A stretch of 24,430 bases of DNA from a virus: positions 1 through 24,430 of the IMG/VR virus record IMGVR_UViG_3300030107_001142; one strand, 5' to 3'. The notes beneath the pieces are model-generated. The model was not told where the DNA came from and ran no database searches. It saw nothing but the letters and a program-made list of their open reading frames with translations. Position 1 is the first letter of the stretch; each line of letters opens with the position of its first letter. Position numbers and translations under genes: made by a program. Shown here piece by piece: positions 22,920-24,430 of the stretch.

Positions 22920-23062
22920 CTCTCAGGCTCAGCCTCATAGAGCCCACAGTCAATAAGAGGGACACCGCAACAGTCAGGCGATAGGGTCTAGCGAGTCGGT
23001 TTAGAGTGGTACTCAGTCCACCGATTAAAAAAGTTTGTTTGTATCTAGTAATTATACTAGAA
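22920..23062 (+). ncRNA. Second structured non-coding stretch upstream of the 68-residue ORF
   Basis: GC-richer than its surroundings, with helices GGCTC/GAGCC (about 22927-22944), GTGG/CCAC (about 23007-23022) nested in AGTCGG/CCGATT, and a six-pair hairpin TCTAGT-AATTAT-ACTAGA (23044-23061) just before the next gene's ribosome-binding site. It shares with the hammerhead region the run GAGC(C/T)CACAG, a GAGGG stretch, and TGTATCTAG(T/C)AATTA at the 3' end. It lacks CUGANGA and the GAA box, so it is not itself a hammerhead. It may be a diverged relative or an unrelated leader. Confidence 0.45.
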
Positions 23063-23099
23063 TTTATATAAATCAATTAATAATAGGAGTTAAAAAAAT

Positions 23100-23306
23100 A
23101 TGAGTAATCAAGAAACTATTTTTAGTGAAAAAGACGGCGATACTTTTTATAGTATCACTAAAGGCGTCTTTTATATCAAAGACTTTATGGCGGATATGTT
23201 GGCTTATAGAGTTATGAAACACACTACTTATAGTAAACCTATAGTTGAATATACTTTTGTTAAAACTCAAGCTGAAGCAATTATGAAAGACTTAATGAAA
23301 GCATAA
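23100..23306 (+). CDS. Small hypothetical protein (68 residues)
   Basis: No family recognised. The sequence MSNQETIFSEKDGDTFYSIT continues with two probable helices and is acidic at the start, basic and Met-rich at the end (EAIMKDLMKA). No membrane span or signal. The start is secure: TAATAGGAG lies 10 bases upstream. It stands between two structured non-coding stretches, with the hammerhead ribozyme downstream, so its message would end in the 5' cleavage product. Small soluble proteins in such places of T7-like genomes are often early host-takeover factors, which is only a guess here. Confidence 0.72.
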   Translation: MSNQETIFSEKDGDTFYSITKGVFYIKDFMADMLAYRVMKHTTYSKPIVEYTFVKTQAEAIMKDLMKA

Positions 23307-23318
23307 TAATAAATTTAC

Positions 23319-23349
23319 GGGCTTAGGCGGTCTAGTATCGCCTGAGCTC
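23319..23349 (+). other. Eleven-pair hairpin upstream of the ribozyme, loop complementary to its stem I
   Basis: GGGCTTAGGCG (23319-23329) pairs fully with CGCCTGAGCTC (23339-23349), with two G-U pairs. The nine-base loop GTCTAGTAT contains GTCTAG, an exact complement of CTAGAC at 23354-23359, which spans the ribozyme's stem I strand and first core base. No T-run follows, so it does not look like a terminator. Confidence 0.7.
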
Positions 23350-23352
23350 ACA

Positions 23353-23510
23353 GCTAGACTGACGAGGGTTTTATACCCGAAACAGACAGACTTAAGAGCT
23401 CTATTAATTTTTGAAGCGGAAATGTCGGAAATCTTTAGCAAAGCTATAAACTCGTGCACGGGATATATATAGGTTATTTAGTAGGGCTCTTAAGATTGTC
23501 TGTATCTAGC
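23353..23510 (+). ncRNA. Type I hammerhead self-cleaving ribozyme with long stem III insert
   Basis: All invariant parts are present in order. Stem I 5' strand GCTAGA (23353-23358). Core CTGACGA (23359-23365; position 7 is C, where any base is allowed). Stem II GGGT-TTTAT-ACCC (23366-23378). Core GAA (23379-23381). Stem III from A23382, whose 24 positions (23382-23405) pair with 23480-23503 with a single A-A mismatch and only G-U wobbles otherwise. Cleavage triplet GTA (23502-23504). Stem I 3' strand TCTAGC (23505-23510), fully complementary. Cleavage is predicted between A23504 and T23505. Opening at stem I makes it type I. A 74-nt insert caps stem III. Activity and stem I-loop II tertiary contacts cannot be judged by eye. 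Confidence 0.85.
23406..23479 (+). other. Structured insert capping hammerhead stem III
   Basis: Contains CTTT-AGC-AAAG (about 23433-23443) and a hairpin CTCG-TGCA-CGGG (23451-23462) followed by ATATA and enclosed by CTATA/TATAG (23444-23448 with 23468-23472). The hairpin plus ATATATA run repeats the element at 22372-22389 after the endolysin gene, with the inner base pair changed from C-G to G-C. Confidence 0.55.
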
Positions 23511-23540
23511 AATTAATTAAATTAATAAAATAGGTTGCTA

Positions 23541-23628
23541 CTTAATAGCGTAAGCATTAAGACGGAATAATTAAAAAATCCGTGTTCAAAGTTTTAAGCG
23601 TTCTATTTATAATTAAGCGACTTAAAAC
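23541..23628 (+). promoter_or_regulatory. Structured 5' leader of the 129-residue gene
   Basis: Three successive hairpins: CTTAAT-GC with GTAA loop and one bulged A (23541-23561), ACGGA/TCCGT (23562-23583), and GTTTTAAGCG paired with CGACTTAAAAC with a bulged A (23591-23628). They are followed by a CAAACAAAC tract and the ribosome-binding site. Cleavage by the upstream ribozyme would make this leader begin at 23505. Confidence 0.5.
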
Positions 23629-23665
23629 ACCAAACACAAACAAACAAAAAAAAGGAGCATTAACT

Positions 23666-24055
23666 ATGTCAAGAAGCTATCCAATTTGGATTGATACTTA
23701 TAATAATAGTTATAAATCAAGTATGGCTAAATCTCAAGGCGTTAGAGACTATAGCAAAAGTCAAATTTATGTTGGTACAAGTGCCAATAATTCTTATGAC
23801 TTTGGAAGCTACAGCGTAAGCCATAGCGACAACGGAAAAGAAAAAAATTATAATTTTTACGTTGATGGCGTACTTGTAAAAACTGCAACGTATCAAAAAA
23901 ATAAAAAAGAGATGTTGAAAAAATCTTTTAATTTAGTGCCAAATGAAGCGGAACTAAAAAAAGAATATTTTAACAAGTGGAAGGCTGAAGAAGAAGCAAA
24001 AGAGCAAGAGTTCAGGAACAAAAGATATGCTGAAAGGTTGGCTGTCAATGGATAA
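23666..24055 (+). CDS. Hypothetical protein (129 residues), Lys/Ser/Tyr-rich
   Basis: No family recognised. The start is ATG 23666, preceded by AAAAAAAGGAG at good spacing; an in-frame GTG at 23582 would add 28 residues across two leader hairpins and is unlikely. The N-terminal part (MSRSYPIWIDTYNNSYKSSM) and centre are Ser/Asn/Tyr-rich with probable beta strands (SQIYVGTSANNSYDFGSYSV, NFYVDGVLVKTATY). The C-terminal 35 residues are a charged helix (ELKKEYFNKWKAEEEAKEQE). Its stop overlaps the next small ORF as ATGGATAA. Located directly after the ribozyme. Confidence 0.7.
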   Translation: MSRSYPIWIDTYNNSYKSSMAKSQGVRDYSKSQIYVGTSANNSYDFGSYSVSHSDNGKEKNYNFYVDGVLVKTATYQKNKKEMLKKSFNLVPNEAELKKEYFNKWKAEEEAKEQEFRNKRYAERLAVNG

Positions 24056-24179
24056 TAAAACACTTGAACGAATTGCGAAAGCTCTTGAGCGTCTTATTAA
24101 ATTAGTTGAAGATGATATAAAAGGCGTTCACAGAAAAAAAAGAACATCTAAAGTTAATAAGGATATGTATAAACTATAA
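24048..24179 (+). CDS. Small basic coiled-coil-like protein (43 residues)
   Basis: The ORF MDNKTLERIAKALERLIKLV continues to a Lys/Arg-rich end (VHRKKRTSKVNKDMYKL). Residues 5-25 form an amphipathic, leucine-spaced helix. It begins inside the end of the preceding gene with the eight-base ATGGATAA overlap used at two other junctions, supporting translation by coupling. Possibly a small nucleic-acid or protein-binding factor; no family recognised. Confidence 0.6.
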   Translation: MDNKTLERIAKALERLIKLVEDDIKGVHRKKRTSKVNKDMYKL

Positions 24180-24184
24180 GACCT

Positions 24185-24212
24185 AAAGCGGTTTATTAAA
24201 TTAGACCGCTTT
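24185..24212 (+). other. Eight-pair hairpin after the 43-residue ORF
   Basis: AAAGCGGT (24185-24192) and ACCGCTTT (24205-24212) pair perfectly around a 12-base loop, six bases after the stop. No T-run follows, so it could protect a 3' end or be a factor-binding site rather than an intrinsic terminator. Confidence 0.55.
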
Positions 24213-24226
24213 GAGACTTATATAAA

Positions 24227-24345
24227 AGTAAGTCAGGCGTGTTGTTTTTAAGTCAGGGCTGTTGAGTTTTATTTAATATATAAAATAAACTTACATTGAT
24301 AGCCAATTCAGGCGGAGTTAAACAACACCCAAAACAAACAAACAA
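24227..24345 (+). promoter_or_regulatory. Structured leader with direct repeats before the last partial ORF
   Basis: TAAGTCAGGCGTGTTG and TAAGTCAGGGCTGTTG (about 24229-24265) are near-identical direct repeats, and CAGGCGGAGTT follows at about 24309. GTGTTGTTT (24239-24247) pairs with AAACAACAC (24320-24328), enclosing an AT-rich inner stem. The 3' part, TTAAACAACACCC followed by ACAAACAAACAA, resembles the leader before 23666. Confidence 0.45.
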
Positions 24346-24360
24346 TTTAACTAATAGGAG

Positions 24361-24430
24361 TTGAAAAACAAATACGAGTTAAATATAATACCTGAGACAA
24401 ACAAGTATTATCCTGATATATATAAGGAAG
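24361..24430 (+). CDS. Possible partial ORF running off the window
   Basis: A frame open from a TTG at 24361 to the window end reads KNKYELNIIPETNKYYPDIY after the start. A TAG stop lies just upstream in frame, so TTG is the first possible start, but AATAGGAG abuts it with no spacing, leaving the true start unclear. The leader resembles that of the 23100 gene (TAATAGGAGTT followed by A-rich sequence). Product unknown. Confidence 0.3.
   Translation, partial: MKNKYELNIIPETNKYYPDIYKE

Noticed and set aside
22880-23050. A second functional hammerhead ribozyme
   Set aside because: The 3' GTATCTAG is present, but I found no CUGANGA core or GAA box in either orientation that would fit.
23073-23270. 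Minus-strand ORF opposite the 68-residue gene
   Set aside because: The plus-strand gene has a clear ribosome-binding site; the antisense frame has none that I can see.
23582-23665. GTG-initiated extension of the 129-residue protein
   Set aside because: It crosses leader hairpins and lacks a ribosome-binding site; ATG 23666 has an excellent one.
22499-24345. CRISPR array from the recurrent ACAAACAAAC tracts
   Set aside because: The tracts are short, low complexity, irregularly spaced and lack spacers or cas genes.

Overview
The window is about 24 kb of an AT-rich, marine-type T7-like podovirus genome (Autographiviridae-like). The gene order is that of the T7 right arm: major capsid protein (gp10), tail tubular proteins A and B (gp11, gp12), gp13/14/15/16-type internal virion proteins, tail fibre (gp17), lysis-type membrane genes, and small and large terminase (gp18, gp19). 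Low GC, the style of the fibre modules, a phage small heat-shock protein and a promoter resembling that of cyanophage Syn5 point to a marine phage. A SAR11/pelagiphage-type host is plausible but cannot be read from the sequence.

Layout. 1-1550: capsid gene, terminator, Hsp20-family chaperone gene, second terminator. 1571-11617: a tiny membrane protein, then the tail tube and internal-core genes, tightly coupled (TAATG overlaps). 11618-17388: a candidate phage-RNA-polymerase promoter, a T7-type tail fibre with tandem repeats, a small structural-type protein, and three tandem paralogous fibre proteins with shared ends and unrelated centres; the third carries a LamG-like lectin domain. 17388-19725: a run of small membrane, lipoprotein, coiled-coil and secreted proteins that probably includes holin and spanin functions, plus small ORFs. 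19631-21551: small and large terminase. 21551-22232: a second copy of the candidate promoter, a tiny Cys/His-rich protein encoded out of frame, and an endolysin.

The last 2.2 kb differ in character. Small genes of unknown function alternate with long, unusually GC-rich, strongly structured non-coding stretches. The most notable element is at 23353-23510, where every core feature of a type I hammerhead self-cleaving ribozyme is present: CUGACGA, a GGGU/ACCC stem II, GAA, a 24-position stem III with one mismatch, a GUA cleavage triplet, and a six-pair stem I. It lies between two small genes, so cleavage would separate their messages and give the downstream gene a defined, structured 5' leader. 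A 74-nt insert inside stem III contains a sub-motif that recurs, with one covarying base pair, in the structured stretch after the endolysin (22246-22410). A third structured stretch (about 22920-23062) shares short sequences with the ribozyme region but lacks the catalytic core.

The late genes on the plus strand form one rightward programme: capsid, tail and ejection proteins, receptor binding, lysis, packaging. The final segment looks like the start of an early-type region or the genome-end junction of a circularised contig, with one possible gene on the minus strand. No integrase, tRNA, CRISPR array or insertion sequence was seen.
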